Positions 43,121-52,006 of a stretch of DNA of 64,000 nucleotides are shown one piece after another; the first letter of the stretch is position 1, and the number at the start of each line of letters is the position of its first letter. The translations under genes were made by a program, and so were the position numbers. Below the pieces are notes generated by a model. The model was not told the origin of the DNA and did no database searches. It saw only the letters and a list, made by a program, of their open reading frames with translations. The DNA is taken from assembly GCF_007859655.1 (NCBI RefSeq), contig NZ_CP042304.1, positions 124,001 through 188,000 on the forward strand. Direction: 5' to 3'. Source of the DNA: Devosia ginsengisoli. Lineage in GTDB: Bacteria > Pseudomonadota > Alphaproteobacteria > Rhizobiales > Devosiaceae.

Positions 43121-43843
43121 TCATAGCGGGCCCTCGATGATCGGCTCGGGCCGGCCGCGCCAGATCATGCGATAGACATCGCCCTGCCGCACCGATTGCA
43201 CGGCGGCGGGGCGTAGCGCCACGAGACAGGTGCCGTCGGGGTGTCGGACCGATGGGTAGATGATGCCATTGAGGCCTTCGGCGCGCGCACTCTCGGCCAG
43301 GGCATTGCCAAGCGGATAGGCGGTGGCGATGTCGGCGCCAAGCGAGGGGTGCTGCGGGCGCTGCCGCAGGTCGATGAAGTCGCCTGCCAGGCTGCAGAAC
43401 ATTTCAGCATATTCGACCGTGGCATTGAAATCGCCGGCATCGCTCAGCGCCTTGGTCAGGTGAAAGCCGACCTCGGCCAGGCAGGTTTGCAGCGCCAGCG
43501 CCGCATACCAGGCGCCGCGATTGGCGCCGTTGAAGCGGTTGGGCTGCTGCGGCTTCGCATAGGCAAAGCAGGCATTGATGAAATGGGCATGCGGCACGTC
43601 ATAGACGAGTTCATTGGCGGCCAGGCCCGATATGCCGCGCTCCTGCGCCATCAGCCGGGCGCTGGTGGCACCCTCGATTTCGCCGAGCAAAGCGAGCTCA
43701 TCCTCACTGTCGACCAGGGGCATGAGCACCGGGGCGCGCAGGCGTGCGGTCGTCACCAGACGCACGGTCCGGGGAAACGCCTCGGTCGTGACGGGAATGC
43801 CGTCGACCTGCAAACTAAAGGCCCCCGCGCACGGCATCCACAT
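43121..43843 (-). CDS. RES-domain toxin (predicted NAD+ phosphorylase)
   Basis: A 240-residue RES-domain protein (FPRTVRLVTTARLRAPVL near residue 24, ANRGAWYAALALQTCLAEVGFH at about 110-131, then EGLNGIIYPSVRHPDGTCLVAL). RES toxins of type II systems deplete NAD+. Its 5' end overlaps the antitoxin gene by 29 nt if the ATG at 43843 is used; a TTG at 43813 just past the antitoxin stop is a less overlapping start. The paired Xre/DUF2384 protein supports the call. Confidence 0.9.
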   Translation of the reverse strand: MWMPCAGAFSLQVDGIPVTTEAFPRTVRLVTTARLRAPVLMPLVDSEDELALLGEIEGATSARLMAQERGISGLAANELVYDVPHAHFINACFAYAKPQQPNRFNGANRGAWYAALALQTCLAEVGFHLTKALSDAGDFNATVEYAEMFCSLAGDFIDLRQRPQHPSLGADIATAYPLGNALAESARAEGLNGIIYPSVRHPDGTCLVALRPAAVQSVRQGDVYRMIWRGRPEPIIEGPL

Positions 43844-44243
43844 AGCGGCGCACGTCGAGCATCTGCGGGATGCCGCCCCTGATCATCGATTCGATCGGGC
43901 TCATGCGGGCAAAGAGCGGCGCCTTGTTGCCCAGGCTCGGCCAGCGGTCGGCCATGTCATCGGCAAACAGCAGGTGCAGCCCCTTGAACACGCCGACCAG
44001 CGCCGAAATGCGCGTCATCTGGTCCTGGCTCAGGGCCTTGCCCTTCTCGTCCTGCTTCATCCGCTCCCAGGTGCTGACCGACACGTCGAGCAGGGCGGCG
44101 GCCTGATGGCCGGTCAGCCCCCATTGCTCGACCAGCCGCCGGTAAGCCCTGAGCGCAACCTTCGACAGCCGCGCGCGATCGGCATCGCGGGAGAAATCCT
44201 GGCGATCAGGGGTATCCGGAACGGATTGCAGCGCGCTTTGCAT
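43815..44243 (-). CDS. Xre/MbcA/ParS-type antitoxin
   Basis: A 142-residue antitoxin: helix-turn-helix at about residues 40-65 (LTGHQAAALLDVSVSTWERMK) and a C-terminal DUF2384 toxin-binding part (SPIESMIRGGIPQMLDVRRYVD). An AAGGA Shine-Dalgarno precedes the ATG. It is upstream of and overlaps the RES toxin, the usual order. Repeated TCATTTGA elements around its promoter suggest autorepression by the pair. Confidence 0.9.
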   Translation of the reverse strand: MQSALQSVPDTPDRQDFSRDADRARLSKVALRAYRRLVEQWGLTGHQAAALLDVSVSTWERMKQDEKGKALSQDQMTRISALVGVFKGLHLLFADDMADRWPSLGNKAPLFARMSPIESMIRGGIPQMLDVRRYVDAVRGGL

Positions 44244-44253
44244 TGAAATTCCT

Positions 44254-44297
44254 TCAAATGACGTAGGGTTTATACATCAAATGATGGCGTGTGTCGA
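44254..44297 (-). promoter_or_regulatory. Promoter and operators of the RES/Xre operon
   Basis: On the minus strand, TCGACA (44297-44292), a 17-nt spacer and TATAAA (44274-44269). The octamer TCATTTGA occurs at 44284-44277, inside the spacer, and again at 44261-44254, downstream of the -10. The two copies are 23 nt apart, about two helical turns. The first is inside the palindrome CATCA-AA-TGATG (44275-44286). Confidence 0.65.
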
Positions 44298-44310
44298 GAA
44301 GTTCAAGGGC

Positions 44311-47300
44311 TTAGCCCGCTTCGCGGAAACTCTCGGCCGTGGTCAGGTCAACGGACACCAACTGGCTGACGCCGCGCTCGGCCATGGTGACGCCGAACAG
44401 GCGATCGACCCGGCTCATGGTGATCGGATTGTGGGTGATGACCATGAAGCGCGTATTGGTGCGCTGGCGCATGGAATCGAGCAGGTTGCAGAAACGCTCG
44501 ACGTTGGCGTCATCGAGCGGGGCATCGACTTCGTCGAGCACGCAGATCGGTGCCGGATTGGTGAGGAAGACCGCAAAGATCAGGCTCATCGCGGTGAGCG
44601 CCTGCTCGCCGCCCGACAGCAGGGTCATGGTCTGCGGCTTCTTGCCCGGCGGGCGGGCGATGATCTCGAGGCCCGCTTCGAGCGGATCGTCGCTTTCGAC
44701 GAAGCTGAGCTCGGCCGTGCCGCCGCCGAACAGCGTGGTGAACAGCTCCTGGAAATGCGCATTGACCTTGACGAAGGCCTCGTTGAGGCGGGCGCGCCCC
44801 TCGCGGTTGAGCGACTGGATGCCGGTGCGGAGCTTGGCGATGGCCTCGATCAGGTCTTCCTTGTCCTTGACCATCAGGTCGAGCTTTTCCTGGACCTCGA
44901 CGGCCTCCTTTTCGGCGGAGAGGTTGACCCCGCCCAGCCGCTCGCGCTCGGCCTTGAGACGATCGACCTTCTGTTCGGTGGCGGGTTCGGAGGGCAGGGG
45001 ATCGCCGGCGCGGATGCCGGAGGCCTCCAGCGTCTTGCTGGCCGGAATATCCAGCACTTCCTCGATCTGGCGCTCGATCTGCTGGCGCTGGGCGATGAAA
45101 CCCCGGATGCGCTCCTCGATGCGGGTGACTTCGATGCGGGCATTGCCCAGCAGGTCGCTGGCGGTCTTGAGTGCCTTGTCGGCCTCGCGCCAGCCGGACT
45201 GGGCGACATTGAGGCTGTCGCCGGCGGCCTTGTGCTCGATCTTGGCCTGCTCGATCTGGTCCTCGAGCTGGGCGCGGCGGGCGGCGAAACCATCGGGCGT
45301 TTCACTGACGCTGGCGAGCTGGGCGCTGACCTCGGCGCTGCGCTGGTCGAGCGTCGAGAGCTGGGCCAGGGCGCCGTCGCGGCGGCGCTGCCAGCTCTGA
45401 ACGTCGCGTTCGAGCTGGGCGAGCCGGCTATCGCGCATGCGGGCGGCGGTCTCGAAGCTGCCCAGCTTGAGCCGGGCCTGATCGGCGCGCTCGCGGGCCG
45501 TGTCGAGGGCGGCCTGGTGCGCCTCGGCAAGGCGGGCCGCATCGTCCTCGGTGCCGGCTTCGATCAGCGCCTGTTCGGCATCGGCGCGGATGGCCTCGGC
45601 TTCGCTAAGGCTGGAGGCGAGGCGGATGCGGGCCTCTTCCAGCGCCGACTGGCGCGTGGTGAGATCGCCGATGGCGCGCTGGGCCTTGTCGACCTCCGCC
45701 TGCGCCGTGCCGATGGCATGCTGGGCGGTGCGCCAGGCCTCGCGGCGGCTGCGCTCGTCCTGACGGGCGGTTTCGAGCGCGGCGGTCAGGGCTTCGACAT
45801 CGCGCTTCCAGGCGTTGCGCTCGCCCTTGGTATGGGCGATTTCCTCGTCGAGATCGGCCAGGCGATTGCGCTGGGCGAGGCGCTGTGCGGCAGCGCTCGG
45901 CGCATCGGCGGCGGCCACAAAGCCGTCCCAGCGCCACAGGGCGCCGTCAAGCGTGACGAGGCGCTGACCGGGTTTCAGCGCATGCATCAGGCCAGGGCCG
46001 TCGGCAGCGTCGATCAGCCCGATCTGGTCGAGCCGGCGCTTGAGCAGCGGGCTGCCGGTGACATAGCGGGATAGCGGTTCGGCGGCCTGGGGCAGGGCGG
46101 CATCGTCCGTATGATCGACGGGCACCGACCAATGCATGGGGGCGCCGGCATCCGAGCTGGCTTCGAGATCGTCGCCCAAAGCGGCGCCGAGCGCGGTTTC
46201 GTAGCCGGGGGCGACCTTGAGCTGGTCGACAATGGCCGGCCAGAGGCTGGCGCCGACATTGAGCATCTTGCCCAATGTGGCGGCCTCGGCTTCGAGACGA
46301 TTGAGCGCGGCGTCGATTTCGGCGAGGCGCGGGCGGGCGGCGTCGAGCTTGCCTTGTGCGCCGGCAGTGGTTTCCTCGGCCGCGGTGGCAAGCTGTTCGG
46401 CTTCGGCGATGGCGGCCTGGGCGGCGGCGAGGGCGGCGCGCTTGAGGCTGAGCGTTTCGTCGGCATCGAGGCTGGCGGCGACGGTGCGCGCCTCGTTGTC
46501 CACTTCGGCAACTTGCTGGGTGAGGCGATTGATGCGCGCCATGGCATCCTGCGCCGAGCGGAGCGCCTGGGCACGGCGGGCGCGGACCTGCGCCAGCGCA
46601 TCTGATGCAGCACGGGCTTCGGTCTCGGCGCCGGCTACCGCTTCGCGGGCCGCATCAGCTTCGGCGCGGGCGATGTCGAAATCGGCCTGGGCGGCCTCGC
46701 CTTCGGCGGCAAGGCGAGCCTGCTCCTCGGCATAGGCGGCAAGCGTGGCTTCGGCTTCGGTGACCAATTCGCGCTCGCGCACGCCATCGGCGGCGAGCTG
46801 GCGGATGCGGTCTTCCAGCTCGGCCCGGCGCTGGTCAGCGCGGCGGGCTTCCTCGGCCAGTTGCTCGGCATGGATCGTGTAGCGCTGCAATACGGCGCCG
46901 GTGACGGCTTCGCGGTCACGCAGGGGCTGCAGGGCGGCGTCGGCGGCTTCGAGCTTTTTCTGCGCCTGCAATTCGAGATGGGTGGCGTCGGCCAATTCGC
47001 GCACCAGAACCGCCTGCTGCGCCTCGGTTTCCTTCTCGGCGAAGCGGGCCGCGACCCAGCGGATATGATAGAGCGTAGCTTCGGCGCGGCGGATATCGCC
47101 TGAGAGCGAGCGATAGCGCGTGGCCAGCCGCGCCTGGCGCTTGAGGGTTTCGAGCTGGGTCTCGACCTGGGCGATGATGTCATCGACGCGTTCGAGATTG
47201 GCCTCGGCCCCGCGCAGGCGCAGCTCGGCCTCATGGCGGCGCGAATGAAGGCCCGAAATGCCCGCAGCCTCTTCGAGCAGGGCACGCCGAGCGGTGGGCT

Positions 47301-47766
47301 TGGCGGCGATCAGCTCGCCGATCTGGCCCTGCCGCACCATGGCGGGGGAATGGGCGCCGGTGGACGCGTCGGCGAAGAGGAGTTGGACGTCGCGGGCGCG
47401 CACTTCCTTGCCGTTGACGCGATAGACCGAGCCGGCCTCGCGCTCGATGCGGCGGGTGACTTCCAGCACATCGGCCGTGTTGAGAGCGGCGGGGGCGGTG
47501 CGGTCGCTATTATCGAGGACGAGGGTGACTTCGGCCGAATTGCGGGCGGGACGATTGCCCGAACCCGAAAAGATCACGTCATCCATGCCCGAGGCGCGCA
47601 TGGCCTTGTAGGAGCTTTCGCCCATGACCCAGCGCATGGCCTCGACCAGATTGGACTTGCCGCAACCATTGGGGCCGACAATACCGGTCAGGCCCGGCTC
47701 CATAACAAGCGTGGTCTCGTCGCAGAACGACTTGAAGCCATGCAGCTTGAGGCGGGAGAATTTCAT
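44311..47766 (-). CDS. smc: Chromosome segregation protein SMC
   Basis: An 1151-residue SMC ATPase for chromosome condensation and segregation. Walker A is GPNGCGKSNLVEA near residue 32; the signature motif LSGGEQALTAMSLIFAVF and Walker B CVLDEVDAPLDDANV lie near the C-terminus. Two long coiled coils flank a hinge at about residues 510-660. The coiled coils are Ala/Glu/Arg rich. The gene is followed by the TA promoter only 67 nt away and lies 36 nt downstream of the DsbA-like gene stop. Confidence 0.97.
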   Translation of the reverse strand: MKFSRLKLHGFKSFCDETTLVMEPGLTGIVGPNGCGKSNLVEAMRWVMGESSYKAMRASGMDDVIFSGSGNRPARNSAEVTLVLDNSDRTAPAALNTADVLEVTRRIEREAGSVYRVNGKEVRARDVQLLFADASTGAHSPAMVRQGQIGELIAAKPTARRALLEEAAGISGLHSRRHEAELRLRGAEANLERVDDIIAQVETQLETLKRQARLATRYRSLSGDIRRAEATLYHIRWVAARFAEKETEAQQAVLVRELADATHLELQAQKKLEAADAALQPLRDREAVTGAVLQRYTIHAEQLAEEARRADQRRAELEDRIRQLAADGVRERELVTEAEATLAAYAEEQARLAAEGEAAQADFDIARAEADAAREAVAGAETEARAASDALAQVRARRAQALRSAQDAMARINRLTQQVAEVDNEARTVAASLDADETLSLKRAALAAAQAAIAEAEQLATAAEETTAGAQGKLDAARPRLAEIDAALNRLEAEAATLGKMLNVGASLWPAIVDQLKVAPGYETALGAALGDDLEASSDAGAPMHWSVPVDHTDDAALPQAAEPLSRYVTGSPLLKRRLDQIGLIDAADGPGLMHALKPGQRLVTLDGALWRWDGFVAAADAPSAAAQRLAQRNRLADLDEEIAHTKGERNAWKRDVEALTAALETARQDERSRREAWRTAQHAIGTAQAEVDKAQRAIGDLTTRQSALEEARIRLASSLSEAEAIRADAEQALIEAGTEDDAARLAEAHQAALDTARERADQARLKLGSFETAARMRDSRLAQLERDVQSWQRRRDGALAQLSTLDQRSAEVSAQLASVSETPDGFAARRAQLEDQIEQAKIEHKAAGDSLNVAQSGWREADKALKTASDLLGNARIEVTRIEERIRGFIAQRQQIERQIEEVLDIPASKTLEASGIRAGDPLPSEPATEQKVDRLKAERERLGGVNLSAEKEAVEVQEKLDLMVKDKEDLIEAIAKLRTGIQSLNREGRARLNEAFVKVNAHFQELFTTLFGGGTAELSFVESDDPLEAGLEIIARPPGKKPQTMTLLSGGEQALTAMSLIFAVFLTNPAPICVLDEVDAPLDDANVERFCNLLDSMRQRTNTRFMVITHNPITMSRVDRLFGVTMAERGVSQLVSVDLTTAESFREAG

Positions 47767-47802
47767 GGCAGCGCCACCGGAGCGGCGCTGCCGAAAGGCA
47801 GG

Positions 47803-48561
47803 TTACTGCGCAGCAGGAGCCATCGCATCCGGTGCGGGTGCCATGGTGTCGACAGCCGGAGCCATGGCATCGGTCGCGGGCACTTCGGCTGCGGGCGCGG
47901 TAACCACGAAATCGGCAGGGATGAGCGGATCGATCTCAGCGGCGAGCTGCTCGAGCGTCTTGTCACCAGTGAGTGTCTTGCCGTTGACATAGAATGTCGG
48001 GGTGCCTGAAAGACCGAATTCATCCAGCGCCTGTTCGCGCAAGGCTTCCATCCCGGTGAACAGCTCCTGATTCGTCAATGCGGCATCAAAAGTTTCCTGG
48101 GTAAAGCCCAGTTGCTTGGCGATTTCGAGGATCGCGTCACGCGGGGTCTGCGATGCAGCCCAGTTGGTCTGCGTCTTGAAATAGGTCGCCAGCACATTGT
48201 GGTAATTGGTCGGGCCGGCGGCCTCGGCCAGCATGAACACCGCGGCGTCGAGCACGTTGCGCACGAAGGGGCGGGTGATGAACTTGACCTTGCCGGTATT
48301 CACATAGGCTTCGATGAACGCCGGAGCGACCTGAGTGGCGAAGGTGGCGCAGTGCGGGCAGGTCGGCGAGGCATATTCGATGACCGTGACGGGCGCGGTT
48401 TCGCTACCCTGCACATGGTCCGCCACGCCGCCGGCGGGCGCCATCAGCTTGGCCATGTCGATCATGTCGCCTTCGGCCGCATTGGCGGTGGCGACCCCGC
48501 ACAGGCTCAAAGCCGATGCGGCAGCGGCCAGGATAAGGGTGTCACGGCGGTTGAATTTCAC
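47803..48561 (-). CDS. DsbA-family exported thioredoxin-fold protein
   Basis: A 252-residue protein with signal peptide (about residues 1-29, cleaved near ATANAAEG). The redox motif is CPHC in YASPTCPHCATFA near residue 70, followed by the cis-proline loop SGTPTFYVNG. The C-terminus is a Pro/Ala-rich tail with three MAP-type repeats (DAMAPAVDTMAPAPDAMAPA). The start is GTG at 48561 with AGGAG upstream. The family includes thiol oxidases and isomerases (DSBA-like, DUF/Thioredoxin_4). It precedes smc. Confidence 0.9.
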   Translation of the reverse strand: MKFNRRDTLILAAAASALSLCGVATANAAEGDMIDMAKLMAPAGGVADHVQGSETAPVTVIEYASPTCPHCATFATQVAPAFIEAYVNTGKVKFITRPFVRNVLDAAVFMLAEAAGPTNYHNVLATYFKTQTNWAASQTPRDAILEIAKQLGFTQETFDAALTNQELFTGMEALREQALDEFGLSGTPTFYVNGKTLTGDKTLEQLAAEIDPLIPADFVVTAPAAEVPATDAMAPAVDTMAPAPDAMAPAAQ

Positions 48562-48775
48562 GGCTAACGCTCCTGTTTTGATGTGGGCGACACTACACGG
48601 GGCAATTGTGTGGGCAAGTGGGCACATTCATCAACCTACGGTGAACGGTCCGCTTGCATTGTCAGTTAGGTGATGCCGGCCTGCAAAGCCCGGTATTCTC
48701 CGCTTCCGGTGCTCACGTGCAGAACGCACGCTGCGCGCCGGTTCTCGAAAACCGAACTTTTCGACTCGGCCTGAC

Positions 48776-49294
48776 CTAACTGTTCCGCCCCGACCTGCTG
48801 GATAGCGCGTGACCCAATGTCCGCAACGCTTCCCTCAGATCATCATCTGTCACATCGGCCACCTGGGCCCCGACCTTCGCGATAGTGCTCTGGTTCGGTT
48901 GATCGGTCTTCTGCGCCTTCTGCCCTGAACCTGGTGTGAACGGCTCGGCCGAGAGCTTGACGGCACCCACCAGCACGAAGCCGAAATAGCGGTTGACGGC
49001 GGCGGCGATCCGCGGGCCTTCATGGGCGATCGCCAGCGCGTGGCCGGGCACGCAGCGTAGCAGCAATGTCGCGCCCTCGGCGCTGCGCTCGCCCCGCGGC
49101 CAGGTCAACTTGTCGGGAATGGCCACGCTATCATAGGGCTCGGGCGCCATGGCCGCCCAATGGGTAATGATGTCCCGGCTGGCAAAGCCGCGCTTCTTCA
49201 ACACAGGGTCCAGCGCGCCGCTGAGCACATCGGCGACGGCCATGGTTCTGTTTCGGCGCTTGGGCTCGGGCAGGTCGTCTTTGGCCATGGGCAT
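48776..49294 (-). CDS. DciA-like DUF721 protein
   Basis: A 172-residue protein of the DUF721/DciA family. The N-terminal part (VADVLSGALDPVLKKRGFASRDIITHWAAM) is the DciA domain, which in many bacteria helps load the replicative helicase DnaB. The C-terminal half is low-complexity and linker-like. The ATG at 49294 is 6 nt upstream of a second Met. It is divergent from mutY across a repeat-filled gap. Confidence 0.83.
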   Translation of the reverse strand: MPMAKDDLPEPKRRNRTMAVADVLSGALDPVLKKRGFASRDIITHWAAMAPEPYDSVAIPDKLTWPRGERSAEGATLLLRCVPGHALAIAHEGPRIAAAVNRYFGFVLVGAVKLSAEPFTPGSGQKAQKTDQPNQSTIAKVGAQVADVTDDDLREALRTLGHALSSRSGRNS

Positions 49295-49323
49295 GGAGTA
49301 TCGCCCGGGATGTCGCGCTGCAA

Positions 49324-49367
49324 GGTGCCACGACCTCGTGGTTCGACAGGCTCACCATGAGGTCTAC
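49324..49367. repeat. 44-nt dispersed repeat, copy near mutY
   Basis: Identical to the reverse complement of 8061-8104. Contains the inner palindrome CCACGA-CC-TCGTGG. Confidence 0.85.
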
Positions 49368-49381
49368 GAAATATCGAGTCC

Positions 49382-49435
49382 CAGGCAGACCTCATCCTGA
49401 GCCCGTCGAAGGACGAGGTCGTGCGCTTGTGGCCC
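49382..49435. repeat. Second repeat module before mutY
   Basis: Contains CCTCATCCTGAGCCCGTCGA and AGGACGAGGTCGTGC, a widespread alphaproteobacterial repeat class. It ends 6 nt before the chosen mutY ATG, so the mutY leader is repeat-derived. Confidence 0.65.
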
Positions 49436-49440
49436 GGGCA

Positions 49441-50508
49441 ATGTCGCGTTATCCGATAGTCATGCATCTCCCCGCCCCCATCGATGCCCCGGCCGTGCTT
49501 GCATGGTACGATCGCCATGCCCGCGACCTGCCCTGGCGCGTTGCGCCGGCGGATCGGGCGCGGGGCATCAGGCCCGATCCTTATCGGGTCTGGTTGAGCG
49601 AGGTCATGCTGCAGCAGACCACGGTTGCTGCGGTGAAGAATTACTTCCTGCGCTTCACCAGCCTGTGGCCTGATGTATTCGATCTTGCCGCGGCCCCGCT
49701 CGACAGCGTGCTCAAGGAATGGGCCGGGCTGGGCTATTATGCCCGAGCGCGAAACCTGCATGCCTGCGCGCAGGCGGTGGTGCGCGAGCATGGCGGCGTG
49801 TTTCCGCAGACCTCGGCGGGCTTGCAGACCCTGCCGGGCGTCGGCGCTTACACCAGCGCCGCCATCGCCGCGATCTGTTTCGACGAGCGTGTGGCGGTGC
49901 TCGATGGCAATCTCGACCGGGTGCTGGCGCGCTATTACGCACTGCCCGTGCCGGTGCGCGAGGCCAAGGAGGAGCTGCGGGCCGCCTTGCAGGCCTCGGT
50001 GCCGTCAAGGGCAGGGGATTTTGCGCAGGCCATGATGGATCTGGGCGCTACCATTTGCGCGCCGCGCATGGCGGCCTGCATGCTGTGTCCGATCCAGCCG
50101 GGATGCCTAGCGACCAAAGAGGGCGATCCGACGCGCTATCCGCTCAAACCCGCCAAGGCCGAACGCCCGGTGCGCAAGGGCCATGCCTATGTGATGCTGG
50201 ACGCCGATGGTGACGTCTACCTGCAATCACGCCCGGAAAAGGGCCTGCTGGGGGGCATGAGTGAGGTTCCGGGTTCGGACTGGGCTTCGGTACTGCCCGA
50301 TGTTGCCTATCCCACCGAAGCCGACTGGCGGCATCGCGGGCAGGTTGTACATGTTTTCACCCATTTCCGGTTGGAGCTGGAAGTGTGGTCGGCCACGGTC
50401 ATTCCTGATGGGCTCGATGGCGGCTGGTGGGCCGAGCGCCGGGCGCTCAAGGGCGAAGCGCTGCCGACGCTGTTTCGCAAAGTATTGGCCGAAGCCGGGC
50501 TCGACTAG
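49441..50508 (+). CDS. mutY: A/G-specific adenine glycosylase
   Basis: Removes adenine mispaired with 8-oxoguanine. The 355-residue protein has the HhH-GPD core (MLQQTTVAAVKNYFLRFTSLWP near residue 55, LPGVGAYTSAAI near residue 133) and the [4Fe-4S] cluster C-x6-C-x2-C-x5-C (CAPRMAACMLCPIQPGC near residue 205). The C-terminal NUDIX-like domain recognises 8-oxoG. The open frame extends to 49357 but those residues are translated repeat, so I chose ATG 49441; Met at 49462 is an alternative. Confidence 0.96.
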   Translation: MSRYPIVMHLPAPIDAPAVLAWYDRHARDLPWRVAPADRARGIRPDPYRVWLSEVMLQQTTVAAVKNYFLRFTSLWPDVFDLAAAPLDSVLKEWAGLGYYARARNLHACAQAVVREHGGVFPQTSAGLQTLPGVGAYTSAAIAAICFDERVAVLDGNLDRVLARYYALPVPVREAKEELRAALQASVPSRAGDFAQAMMDLGATICAPRMAACMLCPIQPGCLATKEGDPTRYPLKPAKAERPVRKGHAYVMLDADGDVYLQSRPEKGLLGGMSEVPGSDWASVLPDVAYPTEADWRHRGQVVHVFTHFRLELEVWSATVIPDGLDGGWWAERRALKGEALPTLFRKVLAEAGLD

Positions 50509-51668
50509 GCCGCAGCGCGAGGCGAGGGCGTTGTCGTCACATCCGGGTTGGGCATGAAGGCACTGACCTGGTTGCGGCCCGCCTCCTTGGCCCGGTAGAG
50601 CGCCACATCGGCCCGCCGGAAGGCCGCGCGGGGGCTTTCGCCCGGCGCACAATAGCTGACGCCGAAGCTGGTGCTGAGCCATTCATTGGGAGAAAGAACC
50701 GGATGCAGCGTGCCGTTGAAGCGCGCCCGGATATCGTCGGCCAGTTCCATGGCGCTCTCGACGTTTTGTCCCGGCAGCAGCAGGGCGAATTCCTCGCCGC
50801 CGATGCGGCCGGCGGGATGACCGGATTCGGCCAGCAGCGCGGCGAGGGTGCAGATCACGTCGTCGCCCGCCTCATGGCCGAACCGGTCGTTGACCTGTTT
50901 GAAATTGTCGATGTCGCAGAAGATTACCGCGCCGCCGTTGCTCAGGGCGGCGTCGGCGGTGGTGTCGAAGGCGCGCCGGTTCAGCAGGCCGGTCAGGCCA
51001 TCGCGTTCGGACTGGCGCTGATAGGTGGCGATGGTGTCGCTGACCGTACGGGCCAGCAGCAGGAAGATGATCGGCGGCACCAGCAGGCCGGAAACGCTGA
51101 GCAAAGCCGTTTCCAGCCAGGACTGGCGGAACGAGGTGAAGGTGACTTCGGGTCCGAAGAGGTTCAGTAGCAGCGGCACTCGCACGGCGGAGAAGGCGAC
51201 CAGCGCGCAGAGCAGGGCAATGGTGACGCCATCCAGCAGGCTGCGGCGGGCGCGACGCACCATCTGATAGGCCGCGTCGCCCACGGCAATGGTGCAGGCC
51301 AGCTGCACCGCCAGCGCCTGATAGAAATAGGGCGAGCCCATGGCCTGCAGCACCAGCGCGGTCGCCGAAAGGCCGAGCACCACTGCCACCACCGGCAGGC
51401 CGCTGCCGGGGCGGGGTGCCAGGGCGCGAATGGCCCGGCCGGCGCTGAGATAGGCCGGCGGCGCAAGCATGGCCGCCGCCGAGGCCTCGAACCAGCTACC
51501 GCCGGCAAAGGTCATCACCAGTGTCTGTACGCTGCCCATGGCGAGGGCGACCGCGAGCCAGCTCATGGGTCTGTTGCCGCGCATGCCCATGCTGGCCCCG
51601 GCGCACAGTGCGGCGGTGAAGCCCAGAATGCCGGCAATGACGATGTTCAATCCAACCATGACGGTCAC
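50505..51668 (-). CDS. Membrane diguanylate cyclase (GGDEF)
   Basis: A 387-residue protein with six to seven hydrophobic helices in the first 210 residues (a MASE-like sensor) and a GGDEF domain with an intact GGEEF motif at 290-294. The RxxD inhibitory site is not present at the expected position. It is expected to make c-di-GMP. The frame starts with GTG at 51668 after GGGGGA; ATG at 51659 is also possible. It overlaps mutY tail-to-tail by 4 nt. Confidence 0.92.
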   Translation of the reverse strand: MTVMVGLNIVIAGILGFTAALCAGASMGMRGNRPMSWLAVALAMGSVQTLVMTFAGGSWFEASAAAMLAPPAYLSAGRAIRALAPRPGSGLPVVAVVLGLSATALVLQAMGSPYFYQALAVQLACTIAVGDAAYQMVRRARRSLLDGVTIALLCALVAFSAVRVPLLLNLFGPEVTFTSFRQSWLETALLSVSGLLVPPIIFLLLARTVSDTIATYQRQSERDGLTGLLNRRAFDTTADAALSNGGAVIFCDIDNFKQVNDRFGHEAGDDVICTLAALLAESGHPAGRIGGEEFALLLPGQNVESAMELADDIRARFNGTLHPVLSPNEWLSTSFGVSYCAPGESPRAAFRRADVALYRAKEAGRNQVSAFMPNPDVTTTPSPRAAA

Positions 51669-52006
51669 GGCAGCGGTCCCCCTCGCATGCGTGTCGGCGG
51701 CGGCGATATTGAACCTGGTCGGGTTAACAACGGCCTTGCAAACGCAAGAAACAGACCTGGCAAGCCGTCACTATCGTTAAAGAAAATTGCGCCCGCCCGT
51801 TCGGCTTCGGCATTGACAATATCCCTGCCATCCCCGACGCTGGCGTCATGAACTGCTGCCGCAACACGTCCACGAGCGCGAAAAAAACGCCCCACAGGGG
51901 CTGATGGTCGTCGCGCGCAGTTTTTAGCAAGCATTCGGATCAGAAAGACCCCGCCGGTTCGACGGGGATTTTATGCATGCTCTGTCTCCGGCCCACAGGA
52001 GATGAC
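51669..52006. other. Intergenic region upstream of the dapA-like gene
   Basis: No gene seen. A hairpin CCCCG-ccggttcga-CGGGG followed by ATTTTAT at about 51941-51973 resembles a weak intrinsic terminator on the + strand. The rest is low-complexity leader of two divergent genes. Confidence 0.5.

Noticed and set aside
44281..46074. 597-codon + strand frame rich in Gly and Leu
   Set aside because: Antisense of the smc coiled coil.
51939..51973. Stretch containing GGTTCGA, resembling a tRNA T-loop
   Set aside because: No D-arm, anticodon arm or acceptor stem can be built around it; it is a simple hairpin.
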